NCBI GenBank assembly: GCA_041871065.1
Contig: CP168942.1
Span: forward strand, 994,501 to 1,058,500
Source: Weissella confusa
GTDB lineage: Bacteria > Bacillota > Bacilli > Lactobacillales > Lactobacillaceae
Length of the DNA: 64,000 nt
Reading direction: 5' to 3'
Shown here piece by piece: positions 42,159 through 52,857 of the stretch; positions within the stretch are counted from its first letter, which is position 1; every line of letters begins with the position of its first letter. The notes below the pieces were generated by a model, which worked only from the letters and a program-made list of their open reading frames with translations, was not told where the DNA came from and ran no database searches. The position numbers and the translations under genes were made by a program.

Positions 42159-42541
42159 CACCAGTGCAAGAGATTAGTAACGTTGTTCATTCAGTGTTCC
42201 CCGGTTGGCAAGTATACTTTTATACTATTCCAGAGGAAGTTATCGACAATAAGAATGTCACTCAAGTGCTAATTACTGAGAGCAACTCAGACGTAACCGG
42301 ATATGGTGGTAACTCATTCAATGAGATAGCCTTTGGGTACCGTTTGCAGGTATTCTATGGGCTTGACGAAGAGAACCTTATCAGTAAAGAGATAACGCTG
42401 TACAAGGCCTTAGAGAGCTTCTCATGGCGTATTACAGACAGCCAGCCACGGTACTTGGATATTAGCCAAACCGATGGACAGCAGATTATTAAAATTATTG
42501 AAGTAAATAAGACAATGACACTTGATGAGCTTGACCAATAA
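42155..42541 (+). CDS. Tail terminator-type protein, DUF806 family
   Basis: 128 residues (NVVHSVFPGWQVYFYTIPEE, VFYGLDEENLISKEITLYKA). DUF806 proteins hold the tail completion position just before the major tail protein in Lactobacillales siphophages. Confidence 0.8.
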   Translation: MTPVQEISNVVHSVFPGWQVYFYTIPEEVIDNKNVTQVLITESNSDVTGYGGNSFNEIAFGYRLQVFYGLDEENLISKEITLYKALESFSWRITDSQPRYLDISQTDGQQIIKIIEVNKTMTLDELDQ

Positions 42542-42579
42542 CGGTTGGCTCATTTTTTTATTGAAAGGAATTACATTTT

Positions 42580-43191
42580 ATGGCTATTGCAGGATTGAAG
42601 CTTATCACGTTGGCATTGCGTGATAAGGAAACAGGTGCTCTATTGAAGGGTAATGCAGGATTGTCAGCAGACGGTCTATTTCCCGTAACCACAAAGATGC
42701 TTGGTGCTAAGTCAGCCAACATCACAAACATCTCAGCTAATGGTACGCCGGTATACGGTAACAACTCTAAGGTTGACCAAACTCAAGTAAAGGGTGAACC
42801 ATCAGTTGCTTTGGACTTTAATGATTTGCCATTCGATGTAAAGCAAAAGTTGCTTGGACGTATCTCGGATGGTAAGGGTGGATTCGTACAAGGTGACCGC
42901 CCCCGAGTTGCTATGACGATCGAAACGCAAAACGTCAAGCGTACTAACTCAATTTGGTTTGGCTTTGCTAATGGTGAAGTACAAGAAAATGCAGCCAACG
43001 TACAAACTGATACGAACAACGAAGTCCGTGTTGATGACCAACTGACATTCACTTCATTCGGTGTTGAAGCATGGAACAACGAGGCTATGAAGGTTTACTC
43101 AGACCTCGACTCTAAGTTCGACAAGGCAGCCATGCAAGCTGATGTATTTGGTACTACGGTTGCTCCGGCACCTGCCACGCCCAGCGTATAA
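42580..43191 (+). CDS. Major tail protein (phi13 type)
   Basis: 203 residues with ALRDKETGALLKGNAGLSAD, KSANITNISANGTPVYGNNS and SVALDFNDLPFDVKQKLLGR. It polymerises into the tail tube. A terminator-like hairpin follows at 43263, so its transcript may be more abundant than downstream tail genes. Confidence 0.88.
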   Translation: MAIAGLKLITLALRDKETGALLKGNAGLSADGLFPVTTKMLGAKSANITNISANGTPVYGNNSKVDQTQVKGEPSVALDFNDLPFDVKQKLLGRISDGKGGFVQGDRPRVAMTIETQNVKRTNSIWFGFANGEVQENAANVQTDTNNEVRVDDQLTFTSFGVEAWNNEAMKVYSDLDSKFDKAAMQADVFGTTVAPAPATPSV

Positions 43192-43262
43192 GGTCGTTCC
43201 AATTGTCCTACAGCCACGACAATAAAGAGGCTCAAATGGGGTGAGAAGCCCTAATATGAACG

Positions 43263-43303
43263 GGGGTTCACTTGAATAATCAGGTGGGCTCCTTTTTTTG
43301 TAC
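43263..43303 (+). terminator. Hairpin with T run after the major tail protein
   Basis: GGGGTTCACTTG and CAGGTGGGCTCC pair over 12 positions (several G-U) around a 6-base loop, followed by seven T. Located inside the late operon, it probably attenuates transcription into the tail assembly genes. Confidence 0.65.
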
Positions 43304-43318
43304 CCAAGAAAGGAATAC

Positions 43319-43675
43319 ATGATGAAAATTTCGTTTAAGGAATTGCGTAAGGCACCCTTTGAAGTTAAGGCTTCAGTTAAGAATTTAAAGAAGACATACG
43401 CCATTCAATTGAAGATGGCCACGTTGGAAGATTCTATGCAAGAGGACGCACGGGTTGAATCACTACAAGCTGTACTGGGCGCACTGGACAACTTAACAGA
43501 ATACGTTGTCGACATGTTGAAGCTTAAGCCAGCTGAGATTGAAGCACTTGAAGATTTGAGTCAAGAGGACGTTATGGCAATTGCACAACGCTTGAACATG
43601 CGCTTGATGGGTATGTCAGAAGCTGATATTGAGAAGGCTTTGACGGAAACTGATGACGATGAGGGTTTAGAGTAA
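43319..43675 (+). CDS. Tail assembly chaperone, gpG-like
   Basis: 118 residues, helical (KEVR-type N-terminus ISFKELRKAPFEVKASVKNL; DMLKLKPAEIEALEDLSQED). AAAGGA box. The penultimate codons contain a G-GGT-TTA slippery heptamer at 43663-43669, so part of the ribosomes should shift to make the longer G-T product. Confidence 0.82.
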   Translation: MMKISFKELRKAPFEVKASVKNLKKTYAIQLKMATLEDSMQEDARVESLQAVLGALDNLTEYVVDMLKLKPAEIEALEDLSQEDVMAIAQRLNMRLMGMSEADIEKALTETDDDEGLE

Positions 43676-43881
43676 CCCCGATTGAACGAGTGATGGCATA
43701 CACAAACCATCTGGCTGATCTAAGAATGTTTGAAAAAGATACCATGCAGAACTTGCACTGGTCTTTAGACGACATCGAAGAAGCTGATTATGCAGAGTTG
43801 ATGGAAGTCATGAATGCTTCAGAAGAAGACAAAATGCAGAACCCAGACGCCATGATGAACCTGTATCAATCACTTGGATAA
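43319..43881 (+). CDS. Tail assembly chaperone, frameshifted G-T fusion
   Basis: A -1 shift on GGGTTTA (43663-43669) reads GGG-TTT-AGA-GTA-ACC and continues without a stop into the frame ending at 43881 (MAYTNHLADLRMFEKDTMQN, acidic end). This gives about 187 residues. The fusion layout (long acidic extension immediately before the tape measure gene) is the conserved siphophage arrangement. The downstream frame has no ribosome binding site of its own. Confidence 0.75.
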
Positions 43882-43899
43882 AAAAGAAAGGAGGTAAAC

Positions 43900-46800
43900 A
43901 TGGCAAAAGAAAAAGTAGCCGGCTTAATGTCGACAGAGATCGGCTTGAACACTGCAAAAGCCACCCAAGGCCTTAACGAGTTGAAGTCCGCTGTTAAGGA
44001 TTCAACAAACGAGTGGAAGCAAATGGAATCCCAGATGAAGGCTTCTGGTGATGAAATTGGGGCATCTGAAGCTAAGTACAAAGGGCTATCCCAGTCAGTT
44101 GAAAAACAACAAGACGTGCTGCAAAAGTTGCGACAAGAGCAAGCTGAAGTTAACCGTTCAACTGAAGCCGGTGAAGCTACTTATCAGAAGTACGCTAGTC
44201 AAATAACCACGGCAGAGCGTCAATTGAACTCTATGATTGCGCAGCAAGCCAAGGCAAAACAAGCTTACGAACTCCAAGAGTCTGGAATTGCTGGTCTTAA
44301 CAAGGAAATCCAACAGTCCATCAAGGAGACGGACGCTTATGTTGAACGATTGAAGGCCGAAGGTAAGGAAGAAGAAGCCCTTAAAGCTCAAAAGGAAGGC
44401 CTATCACGTACCCTTGATAAGCAATCTCAACTGTATGAAGCCCAGTCACGACAACTTGAGAAGATGACCAAGTCTGGTGACGCTTCAAGTGAGTCCATCA
44501 GTAAGCAAAAGATTGCCTTGGATAAGACAGCTACGTCAATTGCTAAGGGTAAGCAAAGCCTTGAAGAATTGGATTTAGGGCAATCTAAGATTGGTAAGAA
44601 TGAGGGCGCTACTGAGGCAGGTGGGAAGTTTGAGAAACTAACTGGCGCAGTTGATAAGACCAAATTGGGGCTTACGGCCACCGTTGCAGCTGCAGGTGCT
44701 GCACTAGCTGGTGTGTCTAAACTGGTGTCGGCTGTCTATGATCAACAGTCACAAGTATCAGCCCTGCAAGCTAAGACCACGGGTTCTTACAAGGAATCCA
44801 AGGAAGCTATCTCAGCTATCAACAAGCTGTATGCCCAAGGTTATGGTGAATCTGTTCAAGATTTGACTGAGACTTATACCAAGTTGAAGCAGATGAACCC
44901 AAAGGCTGAGGTTGGTGAACTGGCAGAGCAAACGAAGCTGGTAACCCAATATTCAAAGGCTTCTGGTGCTGATACTGAAGAGGTCTTGAAGGGTGCTCAG
45001 AATGCTACAAAAGCATGGCATATGAGTTATGAAGAATACTTCGACAATCTGTTCACTTTGCAAAAGCAAGGTGGTGACGTGGGCGGAGAGATTTCCGACA
45101 ACATGGCCGAGTATACCCAAGTTCTGGGACAAATGGGACTATCTGCCAAAGATTCGTTCTCAATGATTGCCAATGGTATTAAGAGTGGTGCCTACAACGG
45201 TGACAAGTTGCTGGATTTCACCAAAGAATTCTCTCTTAGCTTGAACGATGGTCATATGGACAAGTCAATCAGTGAGTTCTCTAAGAAATCACAGGACATG
45301 TTCCAAGGCTACAAGGAAGGTAAGGTCACAGCTGGTGATATGTTCAAGCAAATCACTGGTGAGATGGGTACGATGACCGACAAGCAGAAGGAAGCGACAC
45401 TTGCTTCTAATCTGTGGAGTGCTTTGGGTGAAGATAATTCATTGAAGGTACTTGAGTCGCTTGGTAAGCAGAACAAAGCCTTTGACAACGTTTCAGGTAC
45501 TGCTAAGAAGGCATCTGACCAGTTGAAGGAGTCTAACCCGTTTGAGTTGATGAAGCGCTCAGCAGAAGCGTCTGTCAGTTCAGTAACAATGTCAGCCACG
45601 GAGACGAAGAAGTTCAAGAAGGCACTGGATCCACTTCAAAAGGCTGTTAAGAACTTTATCGATACCATGGTGAAGAATATGCCAGCAATCGTTAAGGCAA
45701 TCACACCTGTTGTTAACTTTGTTGCAGACCACGGTAAGTTGATTTTGGGCGTGCTGACTGCCATGTTGGCCTTGAATTTTACTGGTAAAGCTATCAACGG
45801 ATTGAGCAAGTTGCATGACGCTGTCACAAGCACCATATCAGTTGCCAAAAAAGCAAAGGATAGCAAAGCCTTTGAATGGTCGGCAAAATTAGGTAAAAAG
45901 TCCTTTGATAAGTCATGGGGAGCCATTAAGACAGTTGGTTCAACAGCTAAGAAATGGGGCAAATCTGCCTTTAGCTGAACTGCCAACTTGGGTAAGAAGG
46001 CATTCACGAAGAGTCTTGGAGCTATCAAGACAGTTGCTTTAGGTACTGGCAAGCTGATTGGTAAATCTTTGAAGTTTACAGCTTCGGTTGCTACCAAAGG
46101 AGCTAACTTGGCAATGGCTGGGCTTGTGAAAACAGCTAAGGCAACAGGTCAAGGACTTAAGTTGGCATTTAACTTCCTTAAGGCTAACCCACTTATCTTG
46201 TTGGTAACAGCTATCACAGCCATTATTGTGGCATTGGTTGAGCTGTACAAGCACAATAAGAAGTTCCGACAATTCGTAGACGGCTTGGTTAAGTCTGCTA
46301 AGCAGTTCTTTGAAGGAATTACGAAGTGGTTTGGTAATGCTTGGTCATCAGTAACAAAGGGTTACAACTCATTCAGTCGTAGCTTCAGTAAGGGCTGGAA
46401 TTCATTTACTGATGGCATTGGTAAAGCTTGGAACTCAACGTGGAGTTACGTTGGGAACGTATTCGATAAGTACATCAATGTGTACAAGCGTATTATTAGG
46501 ACGTTTACTGATTTCTTTACAGGAAACTGGGGAAATCTTGGTAAAGACATTCGAGGTATCTGGAATGCACTGTGGGACTATGTAGAGTCAATCTTCGGTA
46601 AGAAGGTTGGTTCAATCAAGTCTGGCATCGAAGGCTTTAGTTCTAAGATTTGGAACACTTTCCAAACCATCAAAGATAAGGTATCGGGATTCTGGTCTGA
46701 TATGTGGAACGGCTTGAAGGACTTTGCCCGTGACGGCATCAATAATGTTATTGGTGTAATCAACACCGGTATTGGTGGTATCAACACAGTTATCCATACG

Positions 46801-47991
46801 TTTGGTGGTAAGAAGGAAGCCATCGGTAAGATTCCGAAGTTTGCCAATGGTACCAAGGGAGCTCCTAAGGGGCTGGCAATCGTTAATGACGCCCCAGGAG
46901 AGCACTACCAAGAAGCAATTATTGATAACTCTGGACGTGCTACAGTCCTTGAAGGTCGCAACAGATTGGTTAACTTCTCAGGTGGTGAAACAGTTATCCC
47001 AGCCCATGCACTTCCTAAGTTTGCCAATGGTACTGATAACTGGCTTGATACAGCAATTGGTTGGATTTCAGATAAGTGGGACAAGTTAACGGAGTTCATC
47101 GCACACCCAATCAAGGCGTTGGGAAATGTTATGAACAAGGCGGTCTCAGGTATCACAGGAAGCCCTCTGGTAACGAACATCGCACCAGCTATGGCCAATG
47201 GATTGGTTCAAGGTATTGCAGACCCAATTGTCAGCATGTTCAAGTCTTTGAAAAAGAAGCACGAAGATGAGGACGTTGTAGCACAGGGCGGTGAAGGTGC
47301 TATGTCAAAGGAATCCTTCAATAAGACAGCCCGTAAAGCTGCCGACATGATTGGAGAACACCTATCAGGTGCAGATTTGGCACAGCTATGGTCACAAGCC
47401 ATGTTCGAGTCAAACGTGAACCCAAGTATCAACACTGGTTACGATGACCATGATGGTACTGGTAAGCCACGAGGATTGTTCCAATACAAGGTTGGGACGT
47501 TTAATGCTTGGAAGTACCCAGGCCACAACAACATTCTGTCAGCCTTAGATCAGTTCCTTGCCGTGTTCAACATGGTGGATTGGCGTTCAGCTTTGGCACC
47601 AACTGGTGTTAAGCGTGGTTGGGGGCCTTGGGGTGCTAAGAGATTTGCCAATGGTGGTTGGATTAACTCACGTACGTTTGCGGAAATGGGTGAAGAAGGG
47701 TTCCCAGAAGTGGTTATCCCAATGAATCCATCACGTAAGCCAAGAGCCAACCAATTGCTTGCAGAAGCTAACCAACGTATCAATGGGGCACAACCACAAC
47801 AGGTTGTAGTTCAATCAGATACAGCACAGTTGGAGCAAAAGTTCGACAACGTAATTGCGCTATTGTCACTCATGCTTGGCGTTAACCAAGACCAGCTCAA
47901 GACAATGCAGGCTCAAGGCGGTATCAACTTACCCAACTTGATGAACCAAATGGGTATGGCTCAAGCAACACACAATTATCAATCAATTTAA
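43900..47991 (+). pseudogene. Tape measure protein, interrupted by an in-frame TGA
   Basis: The reading frame is open from 43900 (AAAGGAGG box) to 47991 except for TGA at 45976-45978 (codon 693). Both halves share one frame and the repeat SWGAIKTVGSTAKK / SLGAIKTVALGTGK spans the break. Features: an N-terminal coiled coil (about 20-240), hydrophobic segments, and a C-terminal transglycosylase-like domain (about 1140-1250: LAQLWSQAMFESNVNPSINT, GKPRGLFQYKVGTF). The full protein would be 1363 residues and set tail length. As written, only 692 residues are made unless the stop is read through. Confidence 0.88.
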
Positions 47992-48009
47992 CGAAAGGAT
48001 ATTCCTGTT

Positions 48010-48825
48010 ATGAAATTATTCATACAGCCCTACGGTGGCCAAGAATATGACTTAACAGCCAGACTTCCATCTGTGAAGTTTCTGGATATGAAGTCATCAG
48101 CACCTCAGTTATCTGGCAACTGGCTAACAATAGCCGGCTCAGATGGCCAACGGTTACAAACAGCCACCTATGGAGCCAATCAAGTAACGGTTTCACTGTT
48201 CATTAAGGGGCGCAACATGGCTGATTTTAGGTTGCTCAAAGCGGAGTTACAACGCATCTTCTACCAACGTAGCTTGATACGCCTGAGAAGTTCACAGGAG
48301 CCGTATAAGACGTTTTGGGTAATGGCCAACCCAACTGACATCACACCGATTCAAGCCTCATCGCAAGGAACGGTAGACCTCATATTCACTAATCCAAGTG
48401 GTATGGCACAGAGTTTGGTCAGGTCGGATAAGTTACCCGATGACTTAAGCAGCTTGGGCTTTGGTATGAATCTACCGGCCGAGCCGTTGAGCTATGTTGG
48501 CATCAGTAATCGATTCAACATTTACAATCCAAGCGATGTAGCTATCGATCCATATGTTAACCATCATGATTTGGTTATTACAGTGAAGGGTTCTGGGGCG
48601 TTCACCTTGACCAATCAGACAAATGGTACCAATATCGAGTTGAATGAAGCGATGACCACCAGTGATATATTCGTATTGAATGGTGTGGTACCAAAGTTGA
48701 ACGGTTCAACTAACGTAGATACGAACTTTGGTCATATCGAGTTGGAACGTGGAGATAATGACATTCGTTTAAGTGGACTAAGCAATGCCAATGTTACCTT
48801 CAGCTTCCCATTTTTGTACTTCTAA
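48010..48825 (+). CDS. Distal tail protein (Dit)
   Basis: 271 residues of the siphovirus Dit family (N-terminal domain with FLDMKSSAPQLSGNWLTIAG, and a galectin-like C-terminal domain). It forms the hub between tail tube and baseplate. It is followed without a gap by the Tal gene. Confidence 0.85.
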   Translation: MKLFIQPYGGQEYDLTARLPSVKFLDMKSSAPQLSGNWLTIAGSDGQRLQTATYGANQVTVSLFIKGRNMADFRLLKAELQRIFYQRSLIRLRSSQEPYKTFWVMANPTDITPIQASSQGTVDLIFTNPSGMAQSLVRSDKLPDDLSSLGFGMNLPAEPLSYVGISNRFNIYNPSDVAIDPYVNHHDLVITVKGSGAFTLTNQTNGTNIELNEAMTTSDIFVLNGVVPKLNGSTNVDTNFGHIELERGDNDIRLSGLSNANVTFSFPFLYF

Positions 48826-49899
48826 ATGGATTACAGTAAAGATAAGGTTGTTATTCAATCGAGGGACGGCAAGTCCACACAGGCGTTATCCTCATTGAAT
48901 TTCAGCACGTTTCAAATTACCCGTACGAAGAATGAAGCTTACCAAGTTGATTTCCAAGCATATGATGATGAGTCACTTGGGTTTGCCTTGTTGCAAGTGG
49001 AGAATCTGGTGCAATATGACGGTCAAACCTACGTGATTAAGCAGGTGACTGATGACAACACTGGCGGGGTGAACAACGTAACGGTTACGGCAACACACAT
49101 CTTTTACCAGCTCAACAATCGGTTCCAGTACAACGTTAGACAGGGTGATAATTCGTTCAGTCTGACAGACGCCTTGAATTTCCTGCTCAGAGATATTGGT
49201 GATGGCTACTCATATCAGATTCATGGTAAGTTCGACAGCAACAAGACGCTAACAGATTTTGGTAACACGTCAATTATTGGAGGGCTATCAACAATCAAGA
49301 GTGCATTTGATGTATATGCCATCGCACCTGATAACAGGGTCATTCATTTGTACGACAAAGATTCATATGTGATCAATACTCGTAAGGTGTTCAGGTATCG
49401 CCATGATACTGCCGCAGTACAACTTCAATATGACGCCACCAGCATTGTAAACACGGTGCAAGCTGTATCAACCATGGAACAACCAGCATTCTCACCCTTC
49501 AAGATACAGGACGCAGATTCAGTTGCTAAGTGGGGAATTAAAGAAGGTGCAAGGGTTGAAAGTGACAAGATTACTTCAACAGACGCCATGAAGAACTTGG
49601 CTTCCCAATCGTTTGTATTAGAGCCATCGTTGGCTATGACAGTTACATCAGCCGGTAATGAAGACGTTGCTTTAGGTGAAAATTGGACGGTACAGATGAT
49701 TGAAAACGGGTTCCTGACTTCAGTTGAAGTGGTCAGCATTGTAAGGGCACCGTTTGCGACAACAGCGGTACAAGTTACGCTGAACAACACCCGCAAGAAT
49801 TATCTGGACGCCCAAAAGGTACAACAATCAACAGTCGACACAGCAAAAAAGAACATGACAACAGATAACATGTGGGTTATCGGAAAGGTAGACAGCTAA
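48826..49899 (+). CDS. Tail-associated protein (Tal / gp27-like)
   Basis: 357 residues. NVTVTATHIFYQLNNRFQYN and FGNTSIIGGLSTIKSAFDVY match the prophage endopeptidase-tail N-terminal fold, but no C-terminal peptidase is attached. The lytic function seems to be supplied by the separate GH25 protein that starts on its last base. Confidence 0.82.
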   Translation: MDYSKDKVVIQSRDGKSTQALSSLNFSTFQITRTKNEAYQVDFQAYDDESLGFALLQVENLVQYDGQTYVIKQVTDDNTGGVNNVTVTATHIFYQLNNRFQYNVRQGDNSFSLTDALNFLLRDIGDGYSYQIHGKFDSNKTLTDFGNTSIIGGLSTIKSAFDVYAIAPDNRVIHLYDKDSYVINTRKVFRYRHDTAAVQLQYDATSIVNTVQAVSTMEQPAFSPFKIQDADSVAKWGIKEGARVESDKITSTDAMKNLASQSFVLEPSLAMTVTSAGNEDVALGENWTVQMIENGFLTSVEVVSIVRAPFATTAVQVTLNNTRKNYLDAQKVQQSTVDTAKKNMTTDNMWVIGKVDS

Positions 49900-50744
49900 T
49901 GGCATTAAATGGAATCGACATAAGCAATTGGCAGGCTGGCATTAACCTAAGCGCAGTACCAGCTGATTTCATCATTATTAAAGCCACCGAAGGAACTACC
50001 TATGTATCACCCGAAGCTGATACGCAGTACCAAGGAGCTAAGTCAGCAGGCCGGTTGTTAGGTGTGTACCACTTTGCGACAGGTGTCGGTGCTGTGGAAG
50101 AGGCCAAATTCTTCCTTAGCAACATTCAGGGTTACCTTGGAGAAGCAATCTTGGTGTTGGACTGGGAAGGTGCTGTTGTAACGCAAGGTGTTGGTTACGC
50201 TAAGGCCTTTTTGGATTACGTGTATCAGCAGACCGGCATCAGGCCATTGATTTACATGAGCAAGTCAGTCACAAGCAGTTATGACTGGTCAACGGTGAGT
50301 GCCAATTATGGTCTCTGGGTCGCCCAATACGCAGATTCAAACCCCACTGGGTACCAAGATGACCCATGGACAGACGCTAATGGTTATGGTTCATGGAGTG
50401 GACCAGCAATATTCCAATACGCTTCAACGGGGCGCCTAAGTGGCTATGATGGCAATCTGGATTTGGACAAGTTCTATGGTGACGACAAAGCGTGGCAAGC
50501 CTATGCTAAGTCAGACCGGATTGACCCAGATCCAGACCCCAACCCAGAACCGGAGCCGCCTAAGAGCACGCCAATCGTGCAATATGCTGACCCCGATGGG
50601 AATAAGGCTTATGCCTACACCCATTGGCAAGCTATCGCAGGCAAGCCTGACTTGAGCACAGTGGTATTGACCAGCCCCAATGGTACGAAGTATCAACTGG
50701 TGGTTGATGATAAGGGGACACTGACAACAAAGGTGGTGAAGTAA
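49899..50744 (+). CDS. Tail-module GH25 muramidase
   Basis: 281 residues from ATG 49899, with no signal peptide. The GH25 fold is clear: GIDISNWQAGINLSAVPADF, IIIKATEGTTY, the catalytic acidic pair in ILVLDWEG, and YDGNLDLDKFYGDD. A Pro/Asp linker (DPDPDPNPEPEPPK) leads to a C-terminal domain (VQYADPDGNKAYAYTHWQAI). Its place between Tal and the baseplate genes suggests a structural lysin for local wall digestion on DNA entry. Confidence 0.85.
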   Translation: MALNGIDISNWQAGINLSAVPADFIIIKATEGTTYVSPEADTQYQGAKSAGRLLGVYHFATGVGAVEEAKFFLSNIQGYLGEAILVLDWEGAVVTQGVGYAKAFLDYVYQQTGIRPLIYMSKSVTSSYDWSTVSANYGLWVAQYADSNPTGYQDDPWTDANGYGSWSGPAIFQYASTGRLSGYDGNLDLDKFYGDDKAWQAYAKSDRIDPDPDPNPEPEPPKSTPIVQYADPDGNKAYAYTHWQAIAGKPDLSTVVLTSPNGTKYQLVVDDKGTLTTKVVK

Positions 50745-51137
50745 ATGATATTGGATTTACCTAAGCGTATTTCTGGAGCTGATGATACAGCACAACAGAT
50801 TTACCAAGCATTTTATGATGTTGGCATGATTACAGATATGCCTATGCCAATGAAGACGCTGAACATTTCAGAATACAACGAGCAAGCATTCTCAAATATT
50901 GGGAGTGCTTTAATTTTGCTCAAAAACAACCTCAATCGACTGGTGGACATCTTCAATGAGTATCATTTTGTCGATATGGAGGGCATACAGGCCAAAGGAC
51001 ATGAATACTGGGGAAGCGATCTAAGCGGTTTGGGGGAATCTTATGATGACTTCAACGGCCACTTGGTTGATATGGAAAACACATTACGAAACATGGTTGA
51101 GATTATGATTCTCAACGGTTTAATCGAAAGGAATTAA
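50745..51137 (+). CDS. Hypothetical tail/baseplate protein
   Basis: 130 residues, helical (YNEQAFSNIGSALILLKNNL, NTLRNMVEIMILNGLIERN). It starts directly after the muramidase stop in the baseplate operon. Not recognised. Confidence 0.6.
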   Translation: MILDLPKRISGADDTAQQIYQAFYDVGMITDMPMPMKTLNISEYNEQAFSNIGSALILLKNNLNRLVDIFNEYHFVDMEGIQAKGHEYWGSDLSGLGESYDDFNGHLVDMENTLRNMVEIMILNGLIERN

Positions 51138-51143
51138 GAAAAT

Positions 51144-52262
51144 ATGGCTACACAAGCACAATCACAGGGTCGATATGCCGTTGTTAACACGTTGCTAGAC
51201 ACAACTGATGTGACGTTGATTGACTCACTCTCAGGACGCCAAGGCGACAATGGACGTATCGTTTACTTTGCTATCAAGGACGGCAACTTGCCACACAACT
51301 TAGACGGACAAAACGTTGTTCTTACGGCAAAGGACTCAGCAGGTAAGGTTAAGCAAATTTCTGGGGTTCACGACATGATTTCAGCCACTGGTGGGCTGTT
51401 CTCAATGCTAATCCCGGGAGAGATGTATCAATCAGCTGGGGACATTGAAGAAGCCTACCTAAGTGTTCAAGATGGCGCTGGTACGGTTATCAGCTCAATC
51501 CCAGTAACGTTCACGGTACTGGCTAACAACATTCTGTTCACGGCTAATGCTTCAAAGGACTACATCGATTCAGTACAAAAGGCTGTTGATGAAGCAAACT
51601 CACGTATCAGTGGTTTGAATGACAATATCAAGGCACAACAACTTGCTTATGAAACTTTGAAAACGTCAGTTGAGAATCTGGCAGGGCAAATCAACTCCAA
51701 GCAAGTGGCTATGCTGAACGTTGAAAATCACTTTACTGAAACAGCTACGTTCGACAAGGGTATTGTTGGTAATCTATCTGGAAATGCCACAACGGCTACA
51801 AAGTGGCAAACGGCGCGTACTCTATCACTGACTGATACAGTTTCAGGGTCAGCTTCGATTGATGGTTCTGGCAACGTTTCAATTTCCGTAGCAACCCCAG
51901 TTGTAACTCGTACGGTAAGCGGTACGAACGGCATGTCGTTCAAGTTCAGAAGGACGGGTAACGCTGTGCACGTTGAGGTTTCAGGTAACTACACAGGCGC
52001 AAGCTGGAAAAATTCACAGACACCAAATTATGCAAGTGAATTGTTCCGTGCCACTGTCCCTGATGGATTTGCGCCAGATGACTGGAGTCAAACAGTATTC
52101 ATTGAGTACAGTAGCGCTATCGGGTTCGGTCGATGTGAATATGACGTATCCTCAAAGGAAATGATGTTTACTTATCGAGGTATGTCAGGAGTCATATCAG
52201 ACACTTCAAAGTATATTGTTTCGTCCGTGACATATACGACTAGTGACGTTTGGCCAGAATAA
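51144..52262 (+). CDS. BppU-family upper baseplate protein
   Basis: 372 residues: N-terminal BppU domain (about 20-140: RQGDNGRIVYFAIKDGNLPH, NLDGQNVVLTAKDS), a coiled-coil stalk (about 140-190) and a beta-rich C-terminal head. It connects the baseplate core to receptor-binding parts. Confidence 0.85.
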   Translation: MATQAQSQGRYAVVNTLLDTTDVTLIDSLSGRQGDNGRIVYFAIKDGNLPHNLDGQNVVLTAKDSAGKVKQISGVHDMISATGGLFSMLIPGEMYQSAGDIEEAYLSVQDGAGTVISSIPVTFTVLANNILFTANASKDYIDSVQKAVDEANSRISGLNDNIKAQQLAYETLKTSVENLAGQINSKQVAMLNVENHFTETATFDKGIVGNLSGNATTATKWQTARTLSLTDTVSGSASIDGSGNVSISVATPVVTRTVSGTNGMSFKFRRTGNAVHVEVSGNYTGASWKNSQTPNYASELFRATVPDGFAPDDWSQTVFIEYSSAIGFGRCEYDVSSKEMMFTYRGMSGVISDTSKYIVSSVTYTTSDVWPE

Positions 52263-52319
52263 TCCGAAAAAGGAAGGCAACTGACAGCTACTTTAAGTAA
52301 TAAAAGAAAGGCGTAGGAT

Positions 52320-52547
52320 ATGGGATTTTTTCCACACGACTTAGCGGGCTGGCTCGCAGTTCTGGCAACCCTAAGTGCCGCAATGTGGTTCGTAATCAAG
52401 ATGACTTTTGTCAAAGCAATCGACAGTCTGAATAAGACGATTGCCGGTTTGCAGGACACCTTGAAAGGGTACGATCATCGCATTGACGACCACGAAACAC
52501 GTATCAGAGTAATCGAGGATTGGAGGGAACATCAAGATGACAAATAA
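52320..52547 (+). CDS. XhlA-like membrane/coiled-coil protein
   Basis: 75 residues: one transmembrane helix (LAGWLAVLATLSAAMWFVI) and a coiled coil (SLNKTIAGLQDTLKGYDHRI). It precedes and overlaps the holin by 11 bases, as hemolysin XhlA-like lysis accessories do. Confidence 0.6.
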   Translation: MGFFPHDLAGWLAVLATLSAAMWFVIKMTFVKAIDSLNKTIAGLQDTLKGYDHRIDDHETRIRVIEDWREHQDDK

Positions 52548-52857
52548 CTTAATAACCCTTGCAGAAGCGCTTTGGCAGTCAGGTATTGTTCCAGCGCTTT
52601 TAATTTTGCTCATTGGTTGGGCTTCAGCACGATTCGCCCGCAATAAGAGGCTAACAGCCTTGTTAGGTATTGCAGAAAATGCAGTGAATTGGGCTGAGGT
52701 GACCTTTGACGGTGGCCAAACGCAAAAGGCTCAAGCCATCAAGATGATTACAGATTATCTTATGAAGGCTGACAAGGCTCATCTGTTCACTGCTAAGCAG
52801 ATTGATGACGCAATTGAATGGGCTGTCAAAGAGATGAAGAAGGGAACGATTAAATGA
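52537..52857 (+). CDS. Phage holin, LL-H type
   Basis: 106 residues: one N-terminal transmembrane helix ([19 protein letters not shown]) and a C-terminal amphipathic region ([40 protein letters not shown]) typical of the LL-H holin family. It permeabilises or depolarises the membrane at lysis. Overlaps the fibre gene by 4 bases. Confidence 0.85.
   Translation: MTNNLITLAEALWQSGIVPALLILLIGWASARFARNKRLTALLGIAENAVNWAEVTFDGGQTQKAQAIKMITDYLMKADKAHLFTAKQIDDAIEWAVKEMKKGTIK

Noticed and set aside
45988..47991. A separate 667-residue gene after the first part of the tape measure
   Set aside because: It begins with TTG without a ribosome binding site, is in the same frame as the upstream half, and continues its repeats; a nonsense-split tape measure is simpler.
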